A stretch of 64,000 bases of DNA from Spirochaetales bacterium (GTDB taxonomy: Bacteria; Spirochaetota; Spirochaetia; Treponematales; Treponemataceae), in assembly GCA_029098225.1 (NCBI GenBank), contig JAQXNX010000032.1, positions 186,001 to 250,000 on the forward strand. The letters run 5' to 3'. Shown piece by piece: positions 16,616 to 26,291 of this stretch. Position 1 is the first letter of the stretch. Every line of letters starts with the position of its first letter. The notes under the pieces are model-generated. The model worked only from the letters and a program-made list of their open reading frames with translations, was not told the origin of the DNA and searched no databases. A program made the translations under genes and the position numbers.

Positions 16616-18010
16616 TTAGTAACCTACCTTTGCAATCATCATAGTAACGTCATCATGCAATTTTTTATCACCATTATATTTCCAGATTAAATCTACAATA
16701 TCATTTACCATTTCCTGAGGTGATTTTGCAGCACCTGCCATTAATGTTTTCTTATAAATATCTGTATCACCAAGCTCAACACCATCATCATCCATAACTT
16801 CTGAAACACCATCAGTTGCCATAAGAATTGTATCTCCACGGAAAAGTCGTTTTTCTGCAACTGAAACATCACCAACATCAAGAATACCAATAAGAGAAGC
16901 ATTAGATGTAAGCGGTTTAATTCTGTATCCGTCTGGAGAAGGTGAAAGGATGAGTGGATCCGACATGGAAGCATTAATATAACGGATTCTCATTTTTTCT
17001 GTATCTACAATGCTAAGGAACAATACAGTATATTTATCCTGCAAATGCATTCCTTTAATAGCTTTATCTATTGCATGAAGAACTCCAACAAGATCTTCCT
17101 TATCTTCAATAATTTTTACAGTGTTCATTACCAAACCCATAATTAAAGCAGCTGGAAGTCCTTTACCAGATACGTCTCCAAGCATGAGCAGAGTTTTTGA
17201 TGCATCAATTGGAAGAATAGAGAAATAGTCTCCTGATACATTTACCAAAGGACGATAATATGTAGCAATTTTTAATTTTGGGATATCTGGAATTTTCTGT
17301 GGAAGGAATGACTGCTGTGTAATGGCAAGCTGCTCCCACTCTTTTGTTGTAGCAGAAATTTCTGAAAGTGTAGTAATTGTTCTTGTACGCGAAATAAAGC
17401 GTTTGTATTCTTCAAACAAACGTTTATAAACATCTGTATCAAAAAGTCTTGTATAACGACAGAAAACATAAAGATGCTGATTATCTACAACCATAAAGAA
17501 TCCGCGTGTTTTCTTATAATTTGTAGTTACACCAAGATGGCGGTCAAAATAATAAAAACCTTCCGGCCAGGATTCTGTAAAATTCTGGTCAATTTTGTTT
17601 CGTATCTGATCATTAGTAGTAATATTACTTGGGCTATTATAGAGAATATAATTTTTTGAACGATCTACAAATAAAATTGAACAGTCGCCCTGTTTTTCAA
17701 GTACATCTGCAAGAACCAGATAAAAATCTTCAAGAGTATAGCAGAATCGGAGCTTAGAAATAAAATTATTTAAAATTACAGTTTCGCCGGACTCCAGAGT
17801 ATCTTTTTTTACCTTTGCAAGTAATAAGCCTCTGATTTTATTTGCCCAGAAAACAATTACAAGAAAAACAATAAATGCAACGATCAGTGTATAAAAAGAA
17901 ATTTTTGAATCGGTGCGAACAGGTAACAGGAATATACCTATTACTATATAAAATATAACCGCAAATAAATTTACTAATGTAAGAACAACATTTTTTCTTG
18001 CTTTGTACAT
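16616..18010 (-). CDS. SpoIIE/RsbU-type PP2C phosphatase with N-terminal membrane hairpin
   Basis: 464 residues: two membrane helices at about 8-55, a GAF-like region about 75-215, then the phosphatase domain about 225-464 with VSGDYFSILP, LGDVSGKGLPAAL and MATDGVSEV (metal aspartates). An AGGGG site lies before the ATG, so this message has a conventional leader. It is first in the operon with the second phosphatase (1 nt gap) and the STAS protein. Two phosphatases with different sensory ends feeding one STAS protein suggests two inputs to one switch. Confidence 0.88.
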   Translation of the reverse strand: MYKARKNVVLTLVNLFAVIFYIVIGIFLLPVRTDSKISFYTLIVAFIVFLVIVFWANKIRGLLLAKVKKDTLESGETVILNNFISKLRFCYTLEDFYLVLADVLEKQGDCSILFVDRSKNYILYNSPSNITTNDQIRNKIDQNFTESWPEGFYYFDRHLGVTTNYKKTRGFFMVVDNQHLYVFCRYTRLFDTDVYKRLFEEYKRFISRTRTITTLSEISATTKEWEQLAITQQSFLPQKIPDIPKLKIATYYRPLVNVSGDYFSILPIDASKTLLMLGDVSGKGLPAALIMGLVMNTVKIIEDKEDLVGVLHAIDKAIKGMHLQDKYTVLFLSIVDTEKMRIRYINASMSDPLILSPSPDGYRIKPLTSNASLIGILDVGDVSVAEKRLFRGDTILMATDGVSEVMDDDGVELGDTDIYKKTLMAGAAKSPQEMVNDIVDLIWKYNGDKKLHDDVTMMIAKVGY

Positions 18011-18145
18011 GATAACCCCTAATGTTACTACTATTCTAACACATAATCGGCAAAAAGGGAAAAAAAGTTTAATAAAGTGAATTTTTTACAATTATTTATG
18101 CGGAATATGAAAGAATTTTCAAAAAAACAGTCTTTGCCTGAGTTA

Positions 18146-19300
18146 TTATGCTTCAGAAAGTTTACTCAACGGTATTAACTGAGGAGAAGATGGAGGATTT
18201 TCAAGTTCCATAAACTGTTTAAGCAGTTCTTTCTGCTTAGCAGATAATCTTGTAGGAACCTGAACAATTATCTTAACGTATAAATCTCCCTTACGAGTTG
18301 AACCTATAACAGGAACACCTTCTCCTTTTATGCGGAGTAATTTTCCATTAGAAGTACCATCTGGTACCTTTATACTAACTTTTTTATCATCCAGAGCTGG
18401 AATTGTAATTTCGCAGCCTAAAGCAGCCTGAGTCATAGAAATAGGAATAGCACAGTACAAATCATTTCCATCGCGTTCAAAGAAAGTATGTGGTTCAACA
18501 TGAATTACTACAATTAAATCTCCAGCTGGTCCGCCGTTTTCGCCGGCATCACCCTGACCTCTGATAGTTACCCGCTTTCCATTATCTGTTCCTGCAGGAA
18601 TTTTAAGTGAAGTTTCCCGCTGTTTTTCCTGAACTCCAGTTCCACGACATGCAGGACATGGCTTATCGATTGCAGTTCCTTTTCCTCCACAACGGGGACA
18701 AGTCTGCTGAATTGTAAAGAAGCCAGAACCTTGTCTTATCTGACCCATTCCATTACAGGTTGGACAAGTTTTTCTTGAAGAGCCGGGAGCTCCACCGGTT
18801 CCTTTACATTCTGAACATTTTTCATTATGACGGAATTTAAATACAGCTTCTGTTCCATATACAGCATCTTTAAACTGAATATGAAGATCATAACGCAGGC
18901 TGGCACCTGCAGCAGGACCACTGCTTCGCGAAGCACGTGAACTTCCGCCGCCAAAGCCGCCGCCAAAAATACTGTCAAAAATATCGGAGAATCCGCCTCC
19001 CGCTCCACCAAATAAGTCTGAAAAATCGTGGAAGGCATGAGAATACTGAGCTCCACCTCCGCCCTGATCCATTCCATCAAGTCCGGCAAAACCATACTGA
19101 TCGTAAATAGGACGTTTCTTATCATCAGAAAGGACTTCATAAGCTTCTGTAGCCTCACGGAATTTTTCCTCGGCAGTTTTATCTCCAGGATTTCTATCCG
19201 GATGGTATTTTACAGCAAGTTTTCTATAAGCTTTTTTTATAGTGTCCTGATCTGCTGATTTATCAATTCCTAATACTTCGTAATAATCACGTTTTGCCAT
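18146..19300 (-). CDS. dnaJ: Chaperone DnaJ (Hsp40)
   Basis: 384 residues, type I Hsp40. J-domain 1-70 with KYHPDRNPG (HPD at the DnaK contact), Gly/Phe-rich segment about 75-130, four CxxCxGxG zinc modules ([32 protein letters not shown]) at about 155-225, then the substrate-binding C-terminal domain. It stimulates DnaK ATPase and delivers unfolded clients in the cytoplasm. It is third behind grpE and dnaK, 252 nt after dnaK, and the gap is filled with GC-rich hairpins that may uncouple its expression. Confidence 0.95.
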   Translation of the reverse strand: MAKRDYYEVLGIDKSADQDTIKKAYRKLAVKYHPDRNPGDKTAEEKFREATEAYEVLSDDKKRPIYDQYGFAGLDGMDQGGGGAQYSHAFHDFSDLFGGAGGGFSDIFDSIFGGGFGGGSSRASRSSGPAAGASLRYDLHIQFKDAVYGTEAVFKFRHNEKCSECKGTGGAPGSSRKTCPTCNGMGQIRQGSGFFTIQQTCPRCGGKGTAIDKPCPACRGTGVQEKQRETSLKIPAGTDNGKRVTIRGQGDAGENGGPAGDLIVVIHVEPHTFFERDGNDLYCAIPISMTQAALGCEITIPALDDKKVSIKVPDGTSNGKLLRIKGEGVPVIGSTRKGDLYVKIIVQVPTRLSAKQKELLKQFMELENPPSSPQLIPLSKLSEA

Positions 19301-19372
19301 GTTAATATTCCATTAAAAAAATATATTGCGGCGAAAAAAATCGCCGCGGTAATAAGAAATTTCTTTAAAGCG

Positions 19373-19520
19373 CCCCGCTGTCGCAGCTCGCTGTTTTAAG
19401 TCGCAGCAAGCTGCTTACCGAGTTTTCTTCGAAAACTCGCGGTTCTTCGATTACAGGCGGCTCGCTAGTCTCGCCGCTTGAGCCGTTCTTTCGATAATCC
19501 TAAGACAGCCCGCTGTCGCA
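19373..19520. repeat. GC-rich hairpin block between dnaK and dnaJ
   Basis: Contains two direct copies of CCGCTGTCGCAGC, a CGAGTTTTC/GAAAACTCG hairpin, and an AAGACAG/CTGTCTT pair close to the dnaK stop. It has no coding potential. It may terminate or process the dnaK transcript. Confidence 0.55.
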
Positions 19521-19552
19521 GCCTGTCTTTTAACGGATTTTCGATTATAGCC

Positions 19553-21517
19553 TTACTTTACCTCGTACTCTACATCATCTGCAGAGCCTTTGTCAAAGTT
19601 GCTCTTATTTTCTGAGCCGGCATCGCTGCTTTCTGCACCGGCATTTGCATTTGCGCCAGCATCTGCTGCACCTTCAGCTCCTGGCTGAGCACCGGCTGCA
19701 CCCTGCTGTTTGTAAAGCTCTTCAGCAATCTTATAAGAAGCCTGTTTAAGGGCTTCTGTTTTAGACTTGATTTCTTCAATATTGTCGCCCTGCATAGCCT
19801 GCTTCAAAGCGGCGATTGCATCTTCAATCTTCTGCTTTTCTGCTCCGTCTACCTTGTCGCCAAGTTCTTTCAAAGACTTTTCAGTTGCATAAATCATGCT
19901 GTCTGCTTCATTGCGGGCATCAACACCTTCACGCTTAGCCTTATCTGCAGCGGCATTAGCTTCTGCATCCTTTACCATCTTTTCAATTTCAGCATCGCTC
20001 AAACCAGAAGAAGAAGTAATCTGGATATGCTGTTCCTTTCCTGTTCCCAGATCCTTTGCAGATACGTGAACAATACCGTTTGCATCAATATCGAAGGTAA
20101 CTTCAATCTGTGGAACTCCACGAGGAGCGGCTGGAATACCTACAAGGTCAAAACGTCCAAGAGTTCTGTTCTGGTCTGCCATTTCACGTTCACCCTGAAG
20201 TACGTGAATAGAAACTGCAGTCTGTCCGTCGGCAGCAGTAGAGAAAATCTGGCTCTTCTTTGTAGGAATTGTTGTATTTCTTGGGATAAGCTTTGTGAAT
20301 ACGCCACCCATTGTTTCAATACCGAGAGAAAGTGGAGTAACATCAAGCAAAAGAATATCCTGTTTAACATCCTTATTAAGAATACCACCCTGAATAGCGG
20401 CACCAATTGATACAGCTTCATCCGGGTTTACAGAACGGCTTCCTTCCTTACCAAAGATTGCCTTTACAACATCCTGAACTTTTGGCATACGAGAAGAACC
20501 ACCAACAAGGATTACCTCGTCAATCTGATCTGTAGAAAGTTTTGCATCCTGCAATGCCTTCTTACAAGGTTCCTTAGTACGTTCAAAGAGATTGTCTGTC
20601 ATCTGTTCAAACTGGGCACGTGTCAAAGACTTCTGCAAGTGCTTTGGACCAGTAGCATCTGCTGTAATATATGGAAGATTAATATCTGTAGTTGTCTGGT
20701 TAGAAAGTGCAATCTTTGCATTTTCTGCTGCTTCACGAAGACGCTGCATAGCCATAGGATCTTTTGAAAGATCAATTCCAGTATCTTTCTTGAATTCATC
20801 AATAAGCCAATTAGCAATTACACGGTCCCAGTCATCTCCACCAAGATGAGTATCACCATTTGTAGAAAGAACCTCGAATACACCATCAGCAAGCTGAAGA
20901 ATAGAAATATCGAATGTACCACCTCCAAGGTCATAAACGGCAATTGTACGTTCTTTAGACTGATCTTTGTTAAATCCAAATGCAAGAGCAGCAGCAGTAG
21001 GTTCGTTGATAATTCGCTGAACATTCAATCCGGCAATTTTTCCGGCATCCTTTGTAGCCTGACGCTGAGAGTCATTAAAATAAGCAGGAACTGTAATTAC
21101 AGCATCTGTAACTTCCTGTCCAAGATAATCTTCTGCAGTCTTCTTCATCTTCTGCAAAATAAAAGCAGAAATTTCCTGTGGAGAATAGCGTTTCTTTGTA
21201 CCGTTTTCATCAACTTCTACACGGCAGTCAGCTCCGTTATCAATTACAGTGTATGGGAGCTTTGTTGCTTCGCCCTGCAATTCTGCATATCTGTGTCCAA
21301 TAAGACGTTTTACAGAATAAACAGTATTTTTAGGGTTTGTTACCATCTGGTTTTTAGCAGGAGCACCAACAATGCGGTCTCCCTTAGATGTAAATCCTAC
21401 GATAGAAGGAGTTGTTCTTCCACCTTCTGAATTCTGAATTACAACCGGTTCTCCGTTTTCCATTACAGAAACACAAGAGTTTGTTGTTCCTAAGTCAATA
21501 CCAATAATCTTTCCCAT
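19553..21517 (-). CDS. dnaK: Chaperone DnaK (Hsp70)
   Basis: 654 residues: nucleotide-binding domain 1-385 ([40 protein letters not shown]), linker [17 protein letters not shown], peptide-binding domain to about 510, helical lid, and a Gly/Ala-rich tail ending DDVEYEVK. It is the central ATP-driven chaperone working with GrpE and DnaJ. A GAGGT site precedes the ATG, 39 nt after grpE. Confidence 0.97.
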   Translation of the reverse strand: MGKIIGIDLGTTNSCVSVMENGEPVVIQNSEGGRTTPSIVGFTSKGDRIVGAPAKNQMVTNPKNTVYSVKRLIGHRYAELQGEATKLPYTVIDNGADCRVEVDENGTKKRYSPQEISAFILQKMKKTAEDYLGQEVTDAVITVPAYFNDSQRQATKDAGKIAGLNVQRIINEPTAAALAFGFNKDQSKERTIAVYDLGGGTFDISILQLADGVFEVLSTNGDTHLGGDDWDRVIANWLIDEFKKDTGIDLSKDPMAMQRLREAAENAKIALSNQTTTDINLPYITADATGPKHLQKSLTRAQFEQMTDNLFERTKEPCKKALQDAKLSTDQIDEVILVGGSSRMPKVQDVVKAIFGKEGSRSVNPDEAVSIGAAIQGGILNKDVKQDILLLDVTPLSLGIETMGGVFTKLIPRNTTIPTKKSQIFSTAADGQTAVSIHVLQGEREMADQNRTLGRFDLVGIPAAPRGVPQIEVTFDIDANGIVHVSAKDLGTGKEQHIQITSSSGLSDAEIEKMVKDAEANAAADKAKREGVDARNEADSMIYATEKSLKELGDKVDGAEKQKIEDAIAALKQAMQGDNIEEIKSKTEALKQASYKIAEELYKQQGAAGAQPGAEGAADAGANANAGAESSDAGSENKSNFDKGSADDVEYEVK

Positions 21518-21556
21518 TTTATTTACCTCTTTTCTATATTTTCAAATAATCAGCAG

Positions 21557-22189
21557 CTAAGCCTTTGGTACCTTTACCATTACCTTCGCGTGCCGAATAA
21601 CCTTATCCTTCAGTTTATATCCTTTCAGATAAACCTGAGCCAAAGTTTCCTTTTTAGCCTTTTCATCTTCTACGCGGCCTATAGCCTCATGCTCATCCGG
21701 ATTGAATTCATCTCCTTCTTCACCATAAGCAGCAAGACCATATTTTTCGCCTAATAGTTTTACAAGGCTTTTATTTATCATTTTAATACCGTCTGCAATC
21801 GATTTTGCATCCTTTGCATCTTTAGCAGCTTCGATTGTGCGGTCAAAATTATCTAAACTATCAAGAAGATCACCAAGCAGCGATGCATTTGCATAATCAT
21901 AAGTATCCTGCTTTTCCTTCATCATTCTTTTTCTGTAATTGTCAAAATCGGCAGCACGACGCAAAAGCTGGTCTTTTAAATCAGCATTTTCTGCTTCCAG
22001 TTTTGCAATTTTTTCTTCTGGAGTAAGCTCTTTAGCTTCTTCTTTCTGTTCATCAGCGGCAGCATCTGCAGCCTTAGTAGCCTCTTCCCCTGAAGTCTGA
22101 GCCTGAGCAGATTCCTGAGAAGCTGCTTTTTCTTCATTAGGTTCAGAATTAGTAGAAGGATCAGCCTGTTCTGTTTTTTCTTCAGCCAT
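21557..22189 (-). CDS. grpE: Nucleotide exchange factor GrpE
   Basis: 210 residues. Residues 1-70 are an acidic, Ala/Glu/Gln-rich tail; then comes the long dimerising helix (AKLEAENADLKDQLLRRAADFDNYRKR) and the beta-rich head with YEKGYKLK-like LKGYKLKDKVIRHAKV. It exchanges ADP on DnaK. First gene of the operon. No CIRCE element (the HrcA operator) is present upstream, so heat-shock control must differ or use another site. Confidence 0.94.
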   Translation of the reverse strand: MAEEKTEQADPSTNSEPNEEKAASQESAQAQTSGEEATKAADAAADEQKEEAKELTPEEKIAKLEAENADLKDQLLRRAADFDNYRKRMMKEKQDTYDYANASLLGDLLDSLDNFDRTIEAAKDAKDAKSIADGIKMINKSLVKLLGEKYGLAAYGEEGDEFNPDEHEAIGRVEDEKAKKETLAQVYLKGYKLKDKVIRHAKVMVKVPKA

Positions 22190-22322
22190 TAGTTTCCACC
22201 ATCAAAATTTTATATTCTATAGTTAAAATTAATAATTTTGAGCATAAAACGTCAATATTTTTTTAAATTTTTTTTGACAAAAATATTCCGCATAAATTTC
22301 ACATTTTTTTTATATTACGTGC

Positions 22323-22328
22323 TATACT
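22323..22328 (+). promoter_or_regulatory. -10 box of a leaderless-type promoter for the GH127 gene
   Basis: TATACT followed by 6 nt (AATACT) and the ATG at 22335. The -35 is weak (TTCACA at 19 nt). No ribosome site. Confidence 0.55.
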
Positions 22329-22334
22329 AATACT

Positions 22335-24152
22335 ATGATAACACAAACAAACTTTAATGACGTACAACTTTTACCTGGTCTTTTTTTTGACCGCGCAAAA
22401 ATCAACAGAGAGTATTTAATGGAATTAAATACAACAAGCCTGCTTCAAAATTATTACCTTGAAGCTGGAATTCAAATTCCTGGTGCTACAGTTATAACAG
22501 ATCCAGAAAATACAAAGCTTCACTGGGGATGGGAAGCTCCTGTCTGCCAGCTTAGAGGACACTTTCTTGGCCATTGGCTTTCTGCAGCAGCAATGCTCGT
22601 AGCCGAAAATAACGATGCAGAATTAAAAGCAAAATTAAATTTTATTGTGGATGAGCTTGCCCGCTGTCAGGAATTAAACGGAGGAAAATGGGTTGGCCCA
22701 ATCCCAGAAAAATATTTTACAAGGCTTGAAACTCAGGAATATATCTGGTCGCCGCAATATACAATGCATAAGCTCATACTTGGACTTTTACATGCAAATA
22801 TTTATGCAGGAAACCGTAAAGCTCTTACAATTTTAAATGGACTAGGTGACTGGTACATAAAATGGACCGACAGAATCATAAAATCAGATACGCCACAGGC
22901 AATTTACAAGGGCGAACAGGGCGGAATGATAGAAGTCTGGGCAGATCTGTTCGAGCTTACAAACAGACCAAAATTCAAAACTCTTGCAGAACGCTATGCG
23001 AATCCTGCCATTTTTGATGATTTATTAAACGGCAAAGACCCGCTCACCAGCTCTCATCAAAATGCAAGTATTCCGTTCATTCATGGCGCAGCCAGACTTT
23101 ACGAAATAACCGGCGAAAAAAAATACTTTGATATAGTGGAAAAATTCTGGAAATGTGCAGTAACCGAGCGTGAATCTTATTGTACAGGCGGACAAGGAGC
23201 AGGAGAATTCTGGACACCACAGCATGAAGCAGGTCAATTTATCGGTGAACGCAATCAGGAATTCTGTACTGTTTATAATATGGTACGCGTGGCAGATTAT
23301 CTTTTCCGCTTTACCGGCAGTGCATCTTATCTTGATTATATCGAAAAAAATATTTACAACGGCTTTCTTGCACAGCAAAACCGTTATACCGGAATGCCGA
23401 CTTATTTCTTACCGTTAAAATCTGGAAGCATAAAAAAATGGGGATCAAAAACCCGCGACTTCTGGTGCTGTCACGGAACAATGATTCAGGCACAGACAAT
23501 TTATCCGCGCTTAACATACTATCAGAACGAAGAAGAAAGACGAATTTTTGTAAGCCAGTATATTCCAACCGTTTCGAACTTTAAGTTTGGAGAAGACAAA
23601 ATTAAAATAACACAAACCTCTGGAATGAAGTATTATTCAGCCGCAGAATTCTTTGACGATAATTCAGAAGGCCACGATTCCCGCTGGCTTTTAAAATTCA
23701 ACATAGAAGCCGACAGCGACTTTACACTTTCCTTTAGAATTCCTTCATGGATAGCAGGAAAACCATCTGTTACAGTAAATGGAAGCGAAATCGATGTACC
23801 GGCAAACTGCGATAAGAGCGGATTTTTGAATATTAAAAAGCACTGGAAGGATGAAGAAGTAATTGTTTATCTGCCTGCAAATCTGATTGAATCTAAATTA
23901 AGCGATATGCCGGAAAAAACTGCAATTCTTGAAGGTCCAATTGTACTTGCAGGAATTTCAGATAACGACTATGGCTTAAAAGCGCCACAGGGATTACCAA
24001 GCGTTTTAAGACAGGCAAAAGAACATACTTACGAAGCCTTTCCATGGCAGCAGTCTACATACAGAACAATTAATCAGGATAGAGAAACAACCTTTATTCC
24101 GCTGTATGAAGTTACAGACCAGAAATATACAGTTTACTGGACCAAACTTTAG
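22335..24152 (+). CDS. GH127-family glycoside hydrolase, probable beta-L-arabinofuranosidase
   Basis: 605 residues without a signal peptide, so cytoplasmic. The N-terminal LLPGLFFDRAKINREYL and RGHFLGHWLSA are typical of the DUF1680/GH127 family. The zinc-thiolate catalytic set is visible: GERNQEFCTVYNM supplies Glu and Cys, and FWCCHGTM supplies the paired cysteines, one of which is the nucleophile in the characterised bifidobacterial enzyme. It would release L-arabinofuranose from plant-glycan oligosaccharides. The first ATG is kept because family-conserved residues begin almost at once. Confidence 0.9.
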   Translation: MITQTNFNDVQLLPGLFFDRAKINREYLMELNTTSLLQNYYLEAGIQIPGATVITDPENTKLHWGWEAPVCQLRGHFLGHWLSAAAMLVAENNDAELKAKLNFIVDELARCQELNGGKWVGPIPEKYFTRLETQEYIWSPQYTMHKLILGLLHANIYAGNRKALTILNGLGDWYIKWTDRIIKSDTPQAIYKGEQGGMIEVWADLFELTNRPKFKTLAERYANPAIFDDLLNGKDPLTSSHQNASIPFIHGAARLYEITGEKKYFDIVEKFWKCAVTERESYCTGGQGAGEFWTPQHEAGQFIGERNQEFCTVYNMVRVADYLFRFTGSASYLDYIEKNIYNGFLAQQNRYTGMPTYFLPLKSGSIKKWGSKTRDFWCCHGTMIQAQTIYPRLTYYQNEEERRIFVSQYIPTVSNFKFGEDKIKITQTSGMKYYSAAEFFDDNSEGHDSRWLLKFNIEADSDFTLSFRIPSWIAGKPSVTVNGSEIDVPANCDKSGFLNIKKHWKDEEVIVYLPANLIESKLSDMPEKTAILEGPIVLAGISDNDYGLKAPQGLPSVLRQAKEHTYEAFPWQQSTYRTINQDRETTFIPLYEVTDQKYTVYWTKL

Positions 24153-24160
24153 ACTTTTAT

Positions 24161-24212
24161 GGGGGAACCGCCCTTGCGGGCGGCCGTTATGTCCGCCCTT
24201 CGCTAACGCTCA
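24161..24212. repeat. GC-rich hairpin element after the GH127 gene
   Basis: A short GC-rich block (ACCGCCCTTGCGGGCGG and GTCCGCCCTTCGC) in the convergent spacer just before the terminator. Similar in character to the other GC islands, but not alignable to family 1 by eye. Confidence 0.45.
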
Positions 24213-24214
24213 TC

Positions 24215-24252
24215 TAAAAAAACAGGCTGGTTTATAACCAGCCTGTTTTTTT
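24215..24252. terminator. Bidirectional rho-independent terminator
   Basis: ACAGGCTGGTT pairs with AACCAGCCTGT around a TAT loop, flanked by A6 and T7, so it works for both the GH127 gene and the convergent pseudouridine synthase gene, whose stop codon lies in the T-run. Confidence 0.93.
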
Positions 24253-25276
24253 AGACTTCGGGGCTCCCAGCACTTTCCCAGTCGGGTAAACATTTTACGT
24301 CGTAAACTTTTTCACCAATCGTAAATGAAAGCCCTGCCGAATGAAGATAAATTCGTTCAGCTTTACTGCCTCCATACAAGATATCCCCAAGAATCGGAAT
24401 TCCTTCTTCTGCTAGATGCACACGTATCTGATGAGTTCTTCCAGTAAAAAGCTCACATTCTACAAGAAGACATTTTTTATTTTCAATTGTAATTTCTTTT
24501 ATCACAGAAAATTCCGTTTTGGAATAAAGTCCGCCGTCTTTCTCAGAAACTCTGCCCCATTTTGCATTCTGCGAGCTTTTAGAAATTCTGTTCATAAACA
24601 TTTCCACGCAAAAATGCGCGCCTGGAAAAAAATTATTTTGAACCGTACCAATTTTTCCATTTGCAAATTTGTTTTTTCCGCCCGCTGAATTTTCCGGTCT
24701 TTCAACAATTGCATAATATTTTTTTATAAGCCTATGACTTTGGAAAATATCAGAAATTTCTTTATTAACATTTCTGTTTTTTGTAAATAGAATCAAACCG
24801 CTTGTAGTTCTGTCCAGTCTGTGCATAATTCCTGCATAAGGCGGATTTCTTAACGCTTTATTTCGTGACCACAAAAAATCTACCAGAGCATCATGAAGAT
24901 TTACCCGATTACCGGTAATAGTCTGTTCAACCGGGAAAAAAGCCGGTTTATTAATAAAAATTAAATCTTCATCTTCGTAAACAATTTCTTTTTGAGTTAA
25001 AGTAAACTTAATATCTTCAGGCTGCTTTTCAAAAAAGAATTTTTCTGAATCAAAATTTATAAAAACTTCAGATTTACCACGCAATTCAAAAGCAGGCCGT
25101 GTTACATTTTTTCCATTTACTTTTACCGCGCCGCAAAGAATAAGCCTTCGGATTTTTGAATTGGAAAGATTGTCGTTTTTTAAAGAAAGCGGAAGCTGCT
25201 CGCGCAAAAATATATCCAGCCGTTCATTATCTGATGAATGTAAAAGAATATTTTTTTTCATGTCTTGTATTTTCAA
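24251..25276 (-). CDS. RluA-family RNA pseudouridine synthase
   Basis: 341 residues: S4 RNA-binding domain at about 15-80 (LSNSKIRRLILCGAVKVNGK), then the catalytic domain with GIMHRLDRTTSGLILFTK, whose HRLDRxTSG aspartate is the catalytic residue, and TGRTHQIRVHLA near residue 280. It isomerises uridines in 23S rRNA or tRNA; the exact site (RluC/RluD-like) cannot be assigned. It follows the radical-SAM-like gene by 1-2 nt, implying co-translation. Confidence 0.92.
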   Translation of the reverse strand: MKIQDMKKNILLHSSDNERLDIFLREQLPLSLKNDNLSNSKIRRLILCGAVKVNGKNVTRPAFELRGKSEVFINFDSEKFFFEKQPEDIKFTLTQKEIVYEDEDLIFINKPAFFPVEQTITGNRVNLHDALVDFLWSRNKALRNPPYAGIMHRLDRTTSGLILFTKNRNVNKEISDIFQSHRLIKKYYAIVERPENSAGGKNKFANGKIGTVQNNFFPGAHFCVEMFMNRISKSSQNAKWGRVSEKDGGLYSKTEFSVIKEITIENKKCLLVECELFTGRTHQIRVHLAEEGIPILGDILYGGSKAERIYLHSAGLSFTIGEKVYDVKCLPDWESAGSPEV

Positions 25277-25277
25277 T

Positions 25278-26261
25278 TTACTCTATTGCATAATCTGGAT
25301 TATTGCCATTAATAAAAAATTTTGTCCTGCAATTTTCCATACAAACATTTTCTACAAATAATTTTAAATCCATAGCTTCAGGACCAAACAAATCATCCGG
25401 ATTATAAGAAGTTTCTACAATACTTTCCTCGCCTTCTCCAACAAGCCGAGAATAGGCTCCGTTTATTTTTATAATATCCAAAGCTGCATTTAAAAATTCA
25501 TGACATTTTTTTTCTTCATATTTTTCTTCAATAAATAAAAGCTGCATTTTTTCTATAGCTTCATGTTTTTCTGCTTCCGGCGAAAAACCGCTTTTAAAAT
25601 CACAATTATTACAGCGCTGCCATTCTGCAAAATCTTCAAAAAATCTGGAAGGATAAATTTTCAGCGGTTTAAGAATTGATAAAAACCATGGAACCGCGCG
25701 TCCTGCAGAATAAAAAGTTCGGGTAGAAAATGCAGTATCGCGGGCATGTCTTATATCCTGTGCCGAAAAAAATCCTGTAACAGAAGCCTGAATTTCATTA
25801 TTTTCTATCTGCGGAAAATCTATATGATTAGGATACTGCTGAACCGCAAAATCAAGTCTTTCAAAAAACAATTTTAAAGTGTCCGAAGAATTTCTTGCGT
25901 AAGTTAATTGAAAACCAAAAACAATTCCACTTTCGTTAAGTAAACGTGCCTTTGAAGCATAAAATTTTTTATCAAATAATAAATGTCCGTTTTTATCCTT
26001 ACAATTTAAAGGAATCTCCAGAGAACAGAATAATTTAGAAAAAGCATTAATTATTTCTCTGTCTACTATAGAAGCGTCTATAAGAATTGTATAAAAAATA
26101 TCGGGAGCTTTTTTATATGCAGAATCTGCAAATTTTAAAATGCGGTTTTTATTTCCTGCAAAAGTTTCATCATGTACAGAAAGTTCAGTTATACCTTTTG
26201 CAGGCAAATCTTGAATATGAGACTCAATTTCTTCAATTGAAAAAGAATATTCTTTATCCAT
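25278..26261 (-). CDS. Radical-SAM-barrel-like protein lacking the CxxxCxxC cluster motif
   Basis: About 327 residues from the ATG at 26261; an in-frame TTG at 26282 is an alternative, and neither has a clear ribosome site. ITELSVHDETFAGNKNRIL and FYTILIDASIVDREI resemble the barrel strands after the iron-sulfur loop in B12-binding-type radical SAM enzymes (ELxxxDETFxxNKxR). Here the chain begins too late to hold CxxxCxxC, and asnA ends only 9 nt upstream of the TTG, so no missing N-terminus fits. The C-terminal half has RCNNC and CMENC pairs that could bind a metal. Function unknown; perhaps a non-catalytic relative or an RNA-modification partner of the adjoining pseudouridine synthase. Confidence 0.7.
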   Translation of the reverse strand: MDKEYSFSIEEIESHIQDLPAKGITELSVHDETFAGNKNRILKFADSAYKKAPDIFYTILIDASIVDREIINAFSKLFCSLEIPLNCKDKNGHLLFDKKFYASKARLLNESGIVFGFQLTYARNSSDTLKLFFERLDFAVQQYPNHIDFPQIENNEIQASVTGFFSAQDIRHARDTAFSTRTFYSAGRAVPWFLSILKPLKIYPSRFFEDFAEWQRCNNCDFKSGFSPEAEKHEAIEKMQLLFIEEKYEEKKCHEFLNAALDIIKINGAYSRLVGEGEESIVETSYNPDDLFGPEAMDLKLFVENVCMENCRTKFFINGNNPDYAIE

Positions 26262-26291
26262 CACATACCCAAAATCATTCAACCAGAAAAA

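Noticed and set aside
20846-21430. A 194-codon plus-strand frame opposite dnaK
   Set aside because: Antisense shadow of a highly conserved gene with no ribosome site or domain.
22190-22334. Search for a CIRCE heat-shock operator upstream of grpE
   Set aside because: No TTAGCACTC-N9-GAGTGCTAA or a close variant was found, and no hrcA gene is present in the window.
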